A DNA stretch of 64,000 nt from Shewanella sp. GD04112 (GCF_029835735.1 NZ_JAOEAL010000001.1:1612001-1676000); one strand, 5' to 3'; positions 52,154 through 61,908 are shown, numbered from the stretch's first letter. The notes: generated by a model from the letters alone, not told the origin. Translations and numbers: made by a program.

Positions 52154-53533
52154 TTACTCGTCAGCGTTGATATATTGTTTGCGGTCTAAATCGTACTTAC
52201 GCATCTTGTCGTATAAGGTTTTACGCGGCAGTTCGAGTTGTTCCATGGTCTGCTTAATGCTGCCCTTGTTATGGCTTAAGGCCTCTTCTATCAATACCCG
52301 CTCAAAAAACTCGACCCGTTGCAGCAGCGACATACTGGTATGCAGGCTCGGTGCATTACCTAAGCTGCCGGCGAAGGCCGCTTCACCACCGAGTAATACA
52401 TAACGTTCGGCCAGATTTCGCAGCTCACGCACATTACCCGGCCAGTCGTGGGAGGTGAGGATAGCATTCTGCTCGGCATTGAGGGCAATCAGCGCCTTGT
52501 GGTAACGTGCAGAAGCCATACGGGCAAAATGTAAGAATAATAAGGGAATATCTTCGCGGCGATCCCTGAGTGGTGGAATCGGCACTGTCACCAGATTTAA
52601 GCGATAGAGCAAGTCTTGGCGAAACTCTCCGGTGTCGCACAGGGACTTTAAATCCACCTTAGTGGCGGCAATCACTCGAATATCCAAATGAATGCTCTTA
52701 TTGGAGCCTAAGCGCTCGACCTTGCGATCTTCGAGCACCCGCAGCAGTTTGACCTGTAACGACAGTGGCGTGCTTTCGATTTCATCTAAAAAGAGTGTGC
52801 CGCCGTTGGCATACTCAAACTTACCGATACGCAGTTTATCGACACCGGTAAAGGCTCCGGCTTCGGCGCCAAAGAGTTCGCTCTCAATCAAGTTTTCGGG
52901 AATCGCGCCGCAGTTAATGGCGACAAAGTTGGCCTGATTGCGACTGCTGTGGTCGTGTAGATAGCGGGCGACCAATTCCTTACCCGTACCCGTTTCACCT
53001 TCGATAAGCACATCGGCGGGGGTATCGATTACTTGGTCTATGATATGACGCATGCGCAAAATGCCGACACTGTGGCCTAATATTCTTGGCCCGGGCACGT
53101 TATGGCTTTCTAACTCTTTCTTTAATTTACGGTTCTCTAGGGTGAGACTGCGTTTATCTAAGGCGCGTTTCACCACATCTAACATGTGTTCGTTGTTAAA
53201 GGGTTTTTCGAGAAAATCGTAGGCACCTTGTTTTAAGGCATTGACGGCCATGGCGATATCGCCAAAGCCTGTGAGCAGCACCACGGGTAAATCGGGGTCC
53301 TGTTGACGAATTTGTTGCATCAGGCTGATGCCATCGAGTTGCGGCATATTCACATCGGAAATCACCACGCCCGCCCAGTCCCTGTCGAGTAATTTGGCAA
53401 TCCCTTTGGGATCGGTAGTGGCGAAGGCTTTAATGCCTTCAAGCTCAAAAAGCTGTACGAGCACTGTGCCAATATGGGGCTCATCGTCGATGATCAGTAC
53501 GCTATAGTCTTGAATTGAATTGGGCAGACTCAT
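52154..53533 (-). CDS. dctD: C4-dicarboxylate response regulator DctD (sigma-54 activator)
   Basis: The 459-residue protein is an NtrC-type activator. Its N-terminal receiver (about 8-120) has the phosphoacceptor Asp in VVISDVNMPQLDG. The AAA+ domain has GETGTGKELVAR (Walker A) and a GAFTGV loop instead of the usual GAFTGA, the contact point with sigma-54. The C-terminal Fis-type HTH is SIKQTMEQLELPRKTLYDKM. Its start overlaps the end of dctB by 4 bp. It should activate the dctPQM operon, whose promoter has a sigma-54 element, in response to C4-dicarboxylates. Confidence 0.92.
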   Translation of the reverse strand: MSLPNSIQDYSVLIIDDEPHIGTVLVQLFELEGIKAFATTDPKGIAKLLDRDWAGVVISDVNMPQLDGISLMQQIRQQDPDLPVVLLTGFGDIAMAVNALKQGAYDFLEKPFNNEHMLDVVKRALDKRSLTLENRKLKKELESHNVPGPRILGHSVGILRMRHIIDQVIDTPADVLIEGETGTGKELVARYLHDHSSRNQANFVAINCGAIPENLIESELFGAEAGAFTGVDKLRIGKFEYANGGTLFLDEIESTPLSLQVKLLRVLEDRKVERLGSNKSIHLDIRVIAATKVDLKSLCDTGEFRQDLLYRLNLVTVPIPPLRDRREDIPLLFLHFARMASARYHKALIALNAEQNAILTSHDWPGNVRELRNLAERYVLLGGEAAFAGSLGNAPSLHTSMSLLQRVEFFERVLIEEALSHNKGSIKQTMEQLELPRKTLYDKMRKYDLDRKQYINADE

Positions 53534-55341
53534 GATGACTGACGTTCCTCGGCTAAATAAATCGGTAAAATAATATGGAAAATGGCGCCGCCGTCCTCGG
53601 CATTGGCAACATTAATTTGCCCCTGCATAGACTCGATAATGCGCTGGGAAATGGATAAACCCAGACCAAGCCCTGTACGCTCGCTGGTGGTGAAATAGGG
53701 CTCGAAAATCTTCTCCATCTGGCTCTCGCGCACCCCGGGGCCTGAGTCCTGAATACTGATACAGAACTTGTCCGCACAGTTTACCCTAATACTCAGTGTC
53801 CGTTTTGAAGATTGCTGCATGGCGACAATCGCGTTGCTCATAATATTCACAAACACTTGCTGCAATCGCACTTTATCACCCCAAACCTGATATTGGCCTT
53901 CTGGCAACAGCACATCGAGCTCAACCCCTTGCTTGTCGATTTCGGGCTGGACTATGGTCAGGGCTTGCTTGATACAGCCCTTGAGATCGGTCGCGCTATC
54001 CGTGCCTTGGCTCTTACGGGTAAAACTCTTAAATTGGCCGACAATATCGGCTAACCGGTCGGTCAGTTCGATGATAATTTTAAGGTTATCAGAGGCTTTA
54101 TCCGGCATATTGCGGGCGAGGAAGGTCTGGGTATTTTGCGCATAGCTGCGAAGGGCGGCTAAGGGTTGATTCAGTTCATGGTTGATACTGGCGGATAGGC
54201 TACCTATCACGGTCAACTTAGCCGCTTGAATGAGTTCATCCTGAGTATCTTTGAGGCGATCATTGGCCTGTTGCAGATCTTGGGTGCGCTCTTCCACTCT
54301 TTGCTCCAGTAAACTCTGGGCGAGTTGCATACGTTGCAAGTTGCGGCGCCGCTCGCTACTAAAGAGTAAGCCTAAGGCGAGCAGTAAGTAGATAGAGGCC
54401 GATAACAGCATAAGTGCGGGCATGGATTCGAGCAGGGGTTTCATCGGCGCCAGAATATGCACCCGCCAACCCGCCTTGGTCATCAAATGATGGGTGTCCA
54501 TATATTGCGCCTGACTGTTGCCGGAGCGAATTTGATAGATATGGCCATTACTCAGACTATCTTCTTGATATTGTGGCTTTATCAGTAATTCGCCAATCGG
54601 CCGCTCCGCGTAACGTTTTGAGGCATTTAAGGCATATTGTTTGGCCTGAGTTAGCGGCGTGAGTGAGGCTAAGCGCCATTCATCGACACTGGAGATAAAT
54701 ACGATATCGTCGGGGTCGCTGATGAGGAATTGATATTGCCCCGCCATCGCAATGCTGGTGCTTTGCTGCTCGATATCGGCGATATCCACTTTTACAATAA
54801 TGGCGCCCAGAATGCCTTTGGCGCCTTGCTGATAAATAGGGTAAGAGAAGTAAAAACCACGTTTATCCGAACTGGTGCCCACCGCATAGTAGCGGCCTAA
54901 ATTGCCCGAAATCGCGTCGGTGTAATAGGGTCTGAAGGAGTAGTCTTTGCCGATAAACGAAAAACTCTGCTGCCAGTTGCTGGCGGCAATCGCAATGCCT
55001 AGGGCGTCGATAAGATAGATATCGGATGCCTCAGTGACATGCTGAATTTCTTCCAAGTACAGGTTGAGCTCTTGCACCTTCTTGGGGTTTTGTTGATCGT
55101 TGAGCACATTAGCGAGCATAGGGTTAGTTGAAAGTACGTGGGGGATACTCTCGTAACGCGACAGGGCGCCATCTAAGAAGCTAACCAGCTCTTTGAGTTG
55201 TCGCTCGGATTGTTGTTGTATTTCAATTTTGCCCTGATGAAAGTGCACCCAGTAGGTCAATTTTAAGATGGCAAATAAGCCCGCAAGTAGCACTATGGTC
55301 ATTAAAAGACGTTGTTTGGCCTTGGGCGTCATGGGCAACAT
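53530..55341 (-). CDS. dctB: C4-dicarboxylate sensor histidine kinase DctB
   Basis: This kinase of about 603 residues has two membrane helices (LLMTIVLLAGLFAILKLTYW and near residues 300-325 after MPALMLLSASIYLL), enclosing a periplasmic dCache-like sensing domain. Then come a coiled coil, the phosphoacceptor region GSLSASINHELNQPLAALRS, and an HATPase domain (QVFVNIMSNAIVAMQQ, GPGVRESQMEKIFEPYFTT, GLGLGLSI). ATG 55341 (MLPMTPKAK) is preferred to 55374, with AGGA upstream. It overlaps dctD by 4 bp, forming a two-component unit. Confidence 0.9.
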   Translation of the reverse strand: MLPMTPKAKQRLLMTIVLLAGLFAILKLTYWVHFHQGKIEIQQQSERQLKELVSFLDGALSRYESIPHVLSTNPMLANVLNDQQNPKKVQELNLYLEEIQHVTEASDIYLIDALGIAIAASNWQQSFSFIGKDYSFRPYYTDAISGNLGRYYAVGTSSDKRGFYFSYPIYQQGAKGILGAIIVKVDIADIEQQSTSIAMAGQYQFLISDPDDIVFISSVDEWRLASLTPLTQAKQYALNASKRYAERPIGELLIKPQYQEDSLSNGHIYQIRSGNSQAQYMDTHHLMTKAGWRVHILAPMKPLLESMPALMLLSASIYLLLALGLLFSSERRRNLQRMQLAQSLLEQRVEERTQDLQQANDRLKDTQDELIQAAKLTVIGSLSASINHELNQPLAALRSYAQNTQTFLARNMPDKASDNLKIIIELTDRLADIVGQFKSFTRKSQGTDSATDLKGCIKQALTIVQPEIDKQGVELDVLLPEGQYQVWGDKVRLQQVFVNIMSNAIVAMQQSSKRTLSIRVNCADKFCISIQDSGPGVRESQMEKIFEPYFTTSERTGLGLGLSISQRIIESMQGQINVANAEDGGAIFHIILPIYLAEERQSS

Positions 55342-55365
55342 AGCAGGTAATCCTGTCCACACTGA

Positions 55366-55397
55366 ATAAAACAAAGCGAGCCTGAGTAGGCTCGCTT
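55366..55397 (-). terminator. terminator of the dctPQM operon
   Basis: AAGCGAGCC-TACTCA-GGCTCGCTT followed by TGTTTTATT on the minus strand, between dctM and dctB. It separates the transporter transcript from the sensor/regulator transcript. Confidence 0.8.
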
Positions 55398-55439
55398 AAA
55401 AACTATCTAGAATCAAGGAATAATCCTTATTCCTTGAGA

Positions 55440-56837
55440 TTAATATCCGTTGAGCTTATCCAGAAATTCTGGCAAGAACAGGGAGATTTGTGGCACGTAG
55501 GTGATAAGCGCCAAGAAGGCCAACATCAGTGCTAACCAAGGTAGTACTGATTGGATCACCCAGCCGATACTGCGGCCTGTGATCCCCGCCGTCACGAAGA
55601 GGTTAAGCCCCACCGGCGGTGTCAGCATACCAATCTCCATGTTCACCACCATGATGATGCCTAAGTGGATAGGGTCGATACCTAAGTGGGTGGCAATCGG
55701 GAACAAGATTGGCGCCATAATCAGCACGATGGCCGATGGCTCCATAAAGTTACCCGCCGCTAACAGCAGTAAGTTGACAATGATTAAGAAGCCCCACGCA
55801 GGTAAGCCCATGCCCACAATATGTTCGGCAATGATATGGGGAATACGCTCAGTAGTCAGCACGTGGGCGAATAGCATGGCGTTGGCAATGATAAACAGCA
55901 ACATGATGCTGACCTTTGCCCCGTCGCGCACCACATGGCGGATTTCTTTGTCGATTGGGGTTTTAATCAGTCCGAGCGCCATATGGCCTAAGTTACGGAC
56001 AATGGCGCTGGGGATCGGCTCATTAGGGTTACGCCATGCGACATTTTTCAATGGGCCAATATCGCGATAACCAAATACCGCAATGAAATAGGCATACATA
56101 CAGGCTACGGCAGAGGCTTCGGTTGGACTGGCTACACCGCCATAGATTGAACCTAACACGATAATGATCAGCGCCAGACCACCTAAGGCTTTAGCACTGG
56201 AAATCCCCAGTTGTTTAAAGCCAGGGAAGGGGCGTGATGGCAGATTTTTAAAACGGGCGACGATATAAATCACTATCATCAGCAGGAAACCCATCATCAA
56301 ACCTGGGATTAAGCCCGCCATAAACATTCTGGCAGCCGAGACTTCCGTCGCCGCCGCATACACTAGCATCACGATTGAAGGGGGGATCAAAATCCCTAAG
56401 GTGCCAGAAGTGGTAATCACACCGGCGGCAAACTTTTCGGGGTAACCTGCTTTCACCATACCGACGATAACAATGGAACCGATGGCGGCCACAGTTGCTG
56501 GAGATGAACCCGATACCGCGGCAAACAACATACAGGCCATCACAGAGGCCATGGCTAAACCGCCACGGATATGGCCGATACTGTCCATCGCAAAGTCGAT
56601 GATCCGTCGTGCCACCCCACCGGTTGACAGAAAGGCTGAGGACAGAATAAAGAAGGGGATCGCCAGCAGGGTATAGTGCTCTGACGATGACTCATAAAGT
56701 TTTAACGCCACTGAGGCGAGGGAGTCGTTGGAGAAGAATAAAATCGTCAGCATGCTCGAGAAACCTAACGCAATCGCGATAGGCATACCTAAAAACATAC
56801 AGACGAGTAGGGCAGTAAAGAGGGTCGCAATGGCCAT
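55440..56837 (-). CDS. dctM: TRAP C4-dicarboxylate transporter large membrane subunit DctM
   Basis: This 465-residue membrane protein has about twelve helices. DctM features: PFFILSSAFLSTGGVARRII, SGSSPATVAAIGSI, VITTSGTLGILIPPSI and the second-half LLAAGNFMEPSAIVLI and GMLTPPVGLNLFV. It is the sodium-driven transport subunit of the tripartite (TRAP) uptake system for succinate, fumarate and malate. It starts on the last base of dctQ, so it is coupled. Confidence 0.95.
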   Translation of the reverse strand: MAIATLFTALLVCMFLGMPIAIALGFSSMLTILFFSNDSLASVALKLYESSSEHYTLLAIPFFILSSAFLSTGGVARRIIDFAMDSIGHIRGGLAMASVMACMLFAAVSGSSPATVAAIGSIVIVGMVKAGYPEKFAAGVITTSGTLGILIPPSIVMLVYAAATEVSAARMFMAGLIPGLMMGFLLMIVIYIVARFKNLPSRPFPGFKQLGISSAKALGGLALIIIVLGSIYGGVASPTEASAVACMYAYFIAVFGYRDIGPLKNVAWRNPNEPIPSAIVRNLGHMALGLIKTPIDKEIRHVVRDGAKVSIMLLFIIANAMLFAHVLTTERIPHIIAEHIVGMGLPAWGFLIIVNLLLLAAGNFMEPSAIVLIMAPILFPIATHLGIDPIHLGIIMVVNMEIGMLTPPVGLNLFVTAGITGRSIGWVIQSVLPWLALMLAFLALITYVPQISLFLPEFLDKLNGY

Positions 56838-57502
56838 TACTTCGCTTCCTTATTGTCTGTTTCTTGTTGTGCGTGCTGAGCACCTTCGTCAATTAAATGC
56901 ATGCTTTCTTTCGCTTCATCGGCAAATTGGAATCCAGAAACTTGGTTGCGTAGGATGGCGATAAACAGTTCTAAGAAACGCCAAGTCAACATGCTAAAAC
57001 CAATTAATAGAATGCTTTGGGATAACCAAATGGGCACAGCGCCGTCTTCGACATCAATCTTTAAGGTGTTCCAAGCAAAGTCGGGATCTAAGCTGTTTAA
57101 CAGGAACTTAGGAAAGTGAATATCTTCCATCGGTACGCCGATTTGGTACATCTGTGACAGATATTCCCAGCTACCTTTTAAAAATAGTCCGCAATAAGCT
57201 AAGCAAATCAATGCCGTCACTAGGGAAGTGATCTTTTTAGCCTTAGGGGGCAGATTTTTTACAAACGCATCAACACCGATGTGAGCACCGACTTTCACCC
57301 CATAGGACATACCAAAAAGCACAAACCAACCACAAAGGGTTAAGGTCAGTTCTTGGATCCATAAAAAACCGGTATTGAAGAAAAACCGCGCCACTACCTC
57401 TGTGAACACTAAGAGTGTCATTAAGGTGATTAAGAGGTTGAGCACCCCTTCTTCAAAGTAACCAAAAATTCGCGATATCACAGCTGTACTCCCCTCGCTC
57501 AA
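56837..57502 (-). CDS. dctQ: TRAP C4-dicarboxylate transporter small membrane subunit DctQ
   Basis: This 221-residue protein with four membrane helices forms the small subunit that pairs with DctM. Typical sequence includes LNLLITLMTLLVFTEVVARF, WIQELTLTLCGWFVLFGMSY and GVKVGAHIGVDAF. It is somewhat long for the family, with an extended loop (YQIGVPMEDIHFPKFLLNSL) and a charged C-terminal tail. It sits between dctP (41 bp gap) and dctM (one-base junction). Confidence 0.92.
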   Translation of the reverse strand: MSEGSTAVISRIFGYFEEGVLNLLITLMTLLVFTEVVARFFFNTGFLWIQELTLTLCGWFVLFGMSYGVKVGAHIGVDAFVKNLPPKAKKITSLVTALICLAYCGLFLKGSWEYLSQMYQIGVPMEDIHFPKFLLNSLDPDFAWNTLKIDVEDGAVPIWLSQSILLIGFSMLTWRFLELFIAILRNQVSGFQFADEAKESMHLIDEGAQHAQQETDNKEAK

Positions 57503-57543
57503 ATACCGCTTAACCCCAAATAGAGGTTAAGCGGTTTATTTCA

Positions 57544-58566
57544 TTATTGTTTATTTGCAGCAACAGCGGCTTCAATCACATCTTTACCTACTTGGTCTTC
57601 AAATTTCGCCCAAACAGGTTTCATTACATCAATCCATTTTTGACGCTCATCCGGTGTTAAGGTCACCAGTTGCGAACGTTTAGAATCAAGGATTAATTGC
57701 TTGTCTTCGTTATCTTTTTCAGCGGCGATCTTGTTACCTAAGGCGATAGATTCATCTAAGGCTTCTTTGATCACTTTACGTTTATCCGCTGGTAAGCTCT
57801 TCCAGAAGGCATCAGAGGTCACGACCATGTAGTCCAGCACGCCGTGGTTACTTTCGGTGATTTGGCTTTGAACTTCGTAGAATTTTTGTGAGTAAGTGTT
57901 AGACCAAGTGTTTTCTTGACCGTCGATCGCACGGGTTTGCAGCAGGGTGAACACTTCAGAGAATGGTTTCTTCACAGGGATAGCGCCCACAGCATCAAAC
58001 TGGGCGGCTAATACGTCAGATGCCATTACACGGAATTTTAAGCCCTTAGCATCTGAAGGCTGTTTCAGTGGTGTGTTCGCAGAAAACTGCTTCATACCAT
58101 TGTGCAGATAACCTAAACCCACAATACCTTTGCGGCTCATAGAGTTCAGCAGTGCTTGACCGGCTTCACCCTGTTGGAAACGGTTTACTGCATCCATGTC
58201 ATTAAACAGGAATGGCAGGTCGAAAACCTGTAGGCGTTTGGTATAACGTTCAAATTTTGAGAGAGAAGGCGCGACAAATTGCACATCGTTTAACAGCAGT
58301 GCCGCTAACTCGTTGTTATCCCCAAATAACTGTGAGTTAGGGAATACACTGACCGTATATTCACCAGGTAAACGTTGCTCAACGAGTTCTTTAAACTTCA
58401 ACGCCATTTGACCCTTTGGCGTATTTTCTGCAACCACGTGGGAGAACTTGATTTCAACGGGCGCCGCAAACACGTTAAAGCTGGTCGCGAACACTGAGGC
58501 CAGTGCCAGCATCTTAGCTACGGTTTTTAATGGACGTGTGATACCCATTTGTTGATTCAATGTCAT
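57544..58566 (-). CDS. dctP: TRAP C4-dicarboxylate binding protein DctP
   Basis: This 340-residue periplasmic solute-binding protein has a signal peptide ending around FNVFAAP. DctP hallmarks include KFSHVVAENTPKGQMALKF, the ligand-carboxylate Arg in KGLKFRVMASDVLAAQFDAV, and GQENTWSNTYSQKF. It delivers C4-dicarboxylates to DctQM. First gene of dctPQM; its promoter region has a sigma-54 element and an inverted repeat suited to DctD. Confidence 0.95.
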   Translation of the reverse strand: MTLNQQMGITRPLKTVAKMLALASVFATSFNVFAAPVEIKFSHVVAENTPKGQMALKFKELVEQRLPGEYTVSVFPNSQLFGDNNELAALLLNDVQFVAPSLSKFERYTKRLQVFDLPFLFNDMDAVNRFQQGEAGQALLNSMSRKGIVGLGYLHNGMKQFSANTPLKQPSDAKGLKFRVMASDVLAAQFDAVGAIPVKKPFSEVFTLLQTRAIDGQENTWSNTYSQKFYEVQSQITESNHGVLDYMVVTSDAFWKSLPADKRKVIKEALDESIALGNKIAAEKDNEDKQLILDSKRSQLVTLTPDERQKWIDVMKPVWAKFEDQVGKDVIEAAVAANKQ

Positions 58567-58675
58567 TTTTGAGTTCCTTTTTCTGTTGTTAGGATTTGTC
58601 CTCAGCCTTGGTTAGTTTGTTACCAAGTGTGAGTAGGAATACAGCCTTGATTTCCCTGAGGTCTGTCTTAATAAA

Positions 58676-58692
58676 GGCAAATACCACGCCAA
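58676..58692 (-). promoter_or_regulatory. sigma-54 promoter of dctPQM
   Basis: Read on the minus strand, TTGGCGTGGTATTTGCC keeps the invariant GG-N10-GC spacing of the -24/-12 consensus (TGGCAC-N5-TTGC). It is about 110 bp upstream of the dctP start. DctD, encoded nearby, is a sigma-54 activator. Confidence 0.75.
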
Positions 58693-58737
58693 CTTACGAT
58701 GCACTCTGTAAGTGTTTGGTTAATAAAGTGTAGTTCA

Positions 58738-58784
58738 TTTGATGTTTGTCACACTTTTAGTTTTGTGGGTGAGATCTCGCTCAC
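58738..58784 (-). promoter_or_regulatory. candidate CRP half-site and DctD upstream activating repeat
   Basis: TTTGATGTTTGTCACA (58738-58753) is a CRP-like dyad (TGTGA-N6-TCAAA on the minus strand). GTGAGATCTCGCTCAC (58769-58784) is an inverted repeat GTGAG-N6-CTCAC. Both are 50-110 bp upstream of the sigma-54 element, where enhancer binding of DctD and carbon-source control by CRP would be expected. Confidence 0.45.
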
Positions 58785-59056
58785 GTTGATTTTAGCTATG
58801 GGTGGAAATCCACCCAAACTGCATTTTGTGGGGTATTAGCAGAGGTTTTTAGCTTGATGATTAACTGAGCAAAATAAGTTGCTTTTAGATCAAAAGCTGG
58901 CTGAAAAATGACTGTGAAGCAGGGGATAGCTGAGATGGCGAAGAGGAAGCAATGCGGGAGTCAGCCATGATCTTCGCCAATTCGCTTAAGGATTTCATCA
59001 CTCGGAAGTAACTCCAAATGCCCGCGTTCATCGAAGTACCAGCCAGTAATAAAGCC

Positions 59057-59191
59057 TTATTGGCGCATGCTGACGAGATTGTGCATAACTTCACGGGCTT
59101 CCCTCAGCGCGGTTTGTTCATCGCAGGCATGGGTATGTTTTAAATACGCTGCAATATTGGTGAGGGATGCAGATTGACTGACGCTGGCCAT
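59057..59191 (-). CDS. possible small soluble protein (44 aa)
   Basis: This short frame starts with ATG 59191, preceded by GGAG nine bases upstream. The product is MASVSQSASLTNIAAYLKHT, then a helix-forming charged stretch (TALREAREVMHNLVSMRQ) with one Cys. Composition is protein-like and the ribosome site is good. No family is recognised; it lies alone between dctP and the tRNA-Val array. The remainder of 58567-59334 holds only the dctP control region. Confidence 0.45.
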   Translation of the reverse strand: MASVSQSASLTNIAAYLKHTHACDEQTALREAREVMHNLVSMRQ

Positions 59192-59334
59192 AGTGCTGAT
59201 CTCCGAATATGCCTAAGGCAACAATCAGCAGCGTTTAATCGGATTGAATACTGGGTAACAGACTCAGTTAAGCAGATGCTGATTAAGATCAAGCATAGTT
59301 GAGTTGAGCTAGGGGTAAAGTTTTTGGGGGAATA

Positions 59335-59410
59335 TGGTGGTCGCTACTGGGATCGAACCAGTGACCCCCTCCTTGTAAGGGAGGTGCTCTCCCGGCTGAG
59401 CTAAGCGACC
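59335..59410 (-). tRNA. tRNA-Val(TAC)
   Basis: 76 nt including encoded CCA; cloverleaf with anticodon loop CTTACAA (TAC). First of five tandem copies as read along the plus strand (last transcribed). Confidence 0.97.
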
Positions 59411-59435
59411 CGGGGTAAATCTGTACTGAAGAATA

Positions 59436-59511
59436 TGGTGGTCGCTACTGGGATCGAACCAGTGACCCCCTCCTTGTAAGGGAGGTGCTCTCCCGGCTGA
59501 GCTAAGCGACC
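59436..59511 (-). tRNA. tRNA-Val(TAC)
   Basis: Identical sequence to the copy at 59335-59410, with 25 bp between them. Confidence 0.97.
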
Positions 59512-59552
59512 GGAATTCTTTCAATACAAATTTTAATGTCATTCTAAAAATA

Positions 59553-59628
59553 TGGTGGTCGCTACTGGGATCGAACCAGTGACCCCCTCCTTGTAAGGGA
59601 GGTGCTCTCCCGGCTGAGCTAAGCGACC
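59553..59628 (-). tRNA. tRNA-Val(TAC)
   Basis: Identical tRNA sequence; the spacer to the previous copy is 41 bp and unrelated in sequence. Confidence 0.97.
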
Positions 59629-59660
59629 GGAGAATGACGACACAGTGAATGAGAAGTATA

Positions 59661-59736
59661 TGGTGGTCGCTACTGGGATCGAACCAGTGACCCCCTCCTT
59701 GTAAGGGAGGTGCTCTCCCGGCTGAGCTAAGCGACC
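59661..59736 (-). tRNA. tRNA-Val(TAC)
   Basis: Identical tRNA sequence, 32 bp from the preceding copy. Confidence 0.97.
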
Positions 59737-59784
59737 CGGGCATATAACAACTTGTATACCATGATTAAATTTGCATTTATCACA

Positions 59785-59860
59785 TGGTGGTCGCTACTGG
59801 GATCGAACCAGTGACCCCCTCCTTGTAAGGGAGGTGCTCTCCCAGCTGAGCTAAGCGACC
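59785..59860 (-). tRNA. tRNA-Val(TAC), first transcribed copy
   Basis: Differs from the other four copies at one D-loop position (CTGGG instead of CCGGG in the sense strand). It is nearest the promoter at 59879-59906. Confidence 0.97.
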
Positions 59861-60461
59861 TCTGCTGTGTGGAGCCGTATTATAGGGAGGTTCGATCGAG
59901 TGTCAACGCTTTTTAATGAAAAAAGCATTGGTCGCGCTATTTTTGCTCGGATTGACTTAATGTTAATCACGTCATCATTCAAAGTGTTACTTTATTGGAC
60001 AATTCCGTCGGTATTTTCTTTTCAGGTTTTTGCACTCACCTTGCCAATAAGTCAGCCAATTGCATCGTTAAGCGTTCTTTTTTGAGGGTTTGCGGCTTTT
60101 TTAGGCTAAAGAGTGTTGTCTATACGGCTTGAACGATAAAGGGAGGAGGGCGCTGCGCCATTCTCTTCATCTATTTTGCGAAATCTTGATTGATGGCATG
60201 TTTCTAAATAGAGATGCGTCCTTTATTTAGTTTCGATGACATGGCTTGGGTTTTCGAGTGTTTGTTTTCGGATATTTATTGCTGGGTTCTACTCTTTAGC
60301 AGAGTAATCTAAAGTGCTCACCTTTGGGCTGATACTTTGAGGGGATCTGCAATACCTACACTCAGTGCCATTTGCAGCGCAGACTTAGGCTGCTAGAATA
60401 AGCCCACTTTTTACCGTGATTGTCTTTATCTAGACGACTTTATATAGGTTAGTGTCCCATT
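59861..60461. other. gap between tRNA-Val array and gltX
   Basis: This 601-bp gap has the tRNA-Val promoter at its left end and, on the plus strand, a possible gltX promoter TTGCAG (60372-60377) with TAGAAT (60394-60399) at 16-bp spacing. A 72-codon frame at 59867-60085 covers the tRNA promoter and is rejected. Confidence 0.4.
59879..59906 (-). promoter_or_regulatory. strong sigma-70 promoter of the tRNA-Val array
   Basis: Perfect TTGACA and TATAAT, 16 bp apart, on the minus strand, with the -10 about 18 bp before the first tRNA. The short leader is G+C-rich (ACGGCTCCAC), as in growth-rate-controlled stable RNA genes. Confidence 0.85.
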
Positions 60462-61871
60462 ATGACAACTAAGACGCGTTTTGCCCCAAGCCCAACAGGC
60501 TTTTTGCACGTGGGCGGTGCCCGTACAGCTCTTTATTCTTGGTTACAAGCTCGTGCCAATAATGGTGAGTTTGTTTTACGTATCGAAGATACGGATATTG
60601 AACGTTCAACTCAGGCTGCCTGTGATGCCATTTTAGAGGGCATGAACTGGTTAGGTTTGACGTGGGACGAGGGCCCGTACTATCAAACTAAGCGTTTTGA
60701 TCGTTATAACGAAATCATCGCGCAGATGTTAGAGCAGGGCACTGCTTATAAATGTTATTGCTCGCGTGAACGTATCGATGCATTAAGAGAAGCACAAGCG
60801 GCAAATGGCGAAGCACAAAAGTACGATGGTTGCTGCCGTGACTTGCCAGCGCGTGACACTGACGAGCCTTTTGTTGTGCGTTTCAAAAATCCCATCGGCG
60901 GTTCAGTGGTGTTTGATGACCATGTTCGTGGTCGTATCGAATTCTCAAACGATGCATTAGATGATCTGATCATTGCGCGTACCGATGGCGTTCCTACTTA
61001 TAACTTCTGTGTGGTTGTCGACGATTGGGATATGGGGATCACTTGTGTGGTGCGTGGTGAAGACCATATCAACAACACCCCACGTCAAATCAACATCCTT
61101 AAAGCATTAGGCGCACCTATTCCTGAATATGCCCACGTGTCGATGATTTTAGGGGATGACGGTGCCAAGTTATCTAAGCGCCATGGTGCGGTAAGCGTAA
61201 TGCAATACCGTGATGATGGTTATCTGCCTGAAGCACTGCTTAACTACTTAGTTCGCTTAGGTTGGTCACATGGCGATCAAGAAGTGTTCTCTTTAGAAGA
61301 AATGAAGCAGCTCTTTAAATTAGACGACATCAACAAAGCGCCTTCTGCCTTTAATACCGAAAAACTGGTTTGGTTAAACCAACACTATATTAAGACACTC
61401 GATCCTGAATATGTAGCGTCGCACTTACAATGGCATATGGACGATCAAAAGATCGATACCTCAAATGGCCCTGCGTTATCTGCGGTAGTGACGGCTCTGG
61501 CTGAACGCGCTAAGACCTTAAAAGAGTTAGCCGCTTCTAGCCGCTACTTCTATGAAGACTTCGCAGAGTTTGATGCCGAGCAAGCGAAAAAGCACTTACG
61601 TGGTGTCGCGCTTGAGCCATTGCAATTAGTGCAACAAAAACTGGCAGCATTAACTGAATGGACTGTTGAAGCTATCCACCAAGCGATTGAAGCCACCGCG
61701 ACCGAATTAGAAGTCGGAATGGGTAAAGTCGGTATGCCATTACGTGTCGCTGTGACAGGTGCAGGGCAGTCTCCTGGCTTAGATATCACCTTATTCTTAA
61801 TAGGAAAGGCGCGTTCTGAGCAAAGAATATCCAAAGCGATTGAATTTGTAGCAGATAGAATAAATTCCTAA
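60462..61871 (+). CDS. gltX: glutamyl-tRNA synthetase
   Basis: Class I synthetase of 469 residues charging tRNA-Glu. HIGH-type motif in [20 protein letters not shown] (HVGG), zinc-binding Cys region ([11 protein letters not shown] and CCRDLPAR), [15 protein letters not shown] and the KMSKS-type motif AKLSKRHG. It lies directly upstream of a large tRNA-Ala/tRNA-Glu array, an unusually direct pairing of enzyme and substrate genes. Near its stop begins a promoter for that array. Confidence 0.97.
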   Translation: MTTKTRFAPSPTGFLHVGGARTALYSWLQARANNGEFVLRIEDTDIERSTQAACDAILEGMNWLGLTWDEGPYYQTKRFDRYNEIIAQMLEQGTAYKCYCSRERIDALREAQAANGEAQKYDGCCRDLPARDTDEPFVVRFKNPIGGSVVFDDHVRGRIEFSNDALDDLIIARTDGVPTYNFCVVVDDWDMGITCVVRGEDHINNTPRQINILKALGAPIPEYAHVSMILGDDGAKLSKRHGAVSVMQYRDDGYLPEALLNYLVRLGWSHGDQEVFSLEEMKQLFKLDDINKAPSAFNTEKLVWLNQHYIKTLDPEYVASHLQWHMDDQKIDTSNGPALSAVVTALAERAKTLKELAASSRYFYEDFAEFDAEQAKKHLRGVALEPLQLVQQKLAALTEWTVEAIHQAIEATATELEVGMGKVGMPLRVAVTGAGQSPGLDITLFLIGKARSEQRISKAIEFVADRINS

Positions 61872-61879
61872 AAAACGAG

Positions 61880-61908
61880 TTGACACATTTAGGTGCGCTG
61901 CATAGAAT
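61880..61908 (+). promoter_or_regulatory. sigma-70 promoter of the tRNA-Ala/Glu array
   Basis: TTGACA and TAGAAT separated by 17 bp, starting 9 bp after the gltX stop, followed by GCGCCCC, a G+C-rich discriminator typical of stringently controlled stable RNA promoters. Confidence 0.85.

Noticed and set aside
59309..59743. Minus-strand open frame of 144 codons with repeated SLSSAGRAPPLQGGG segments
   Set aside because: It is the tRNA-Val array read as protein; the repeats are the tRNA genes themselves.
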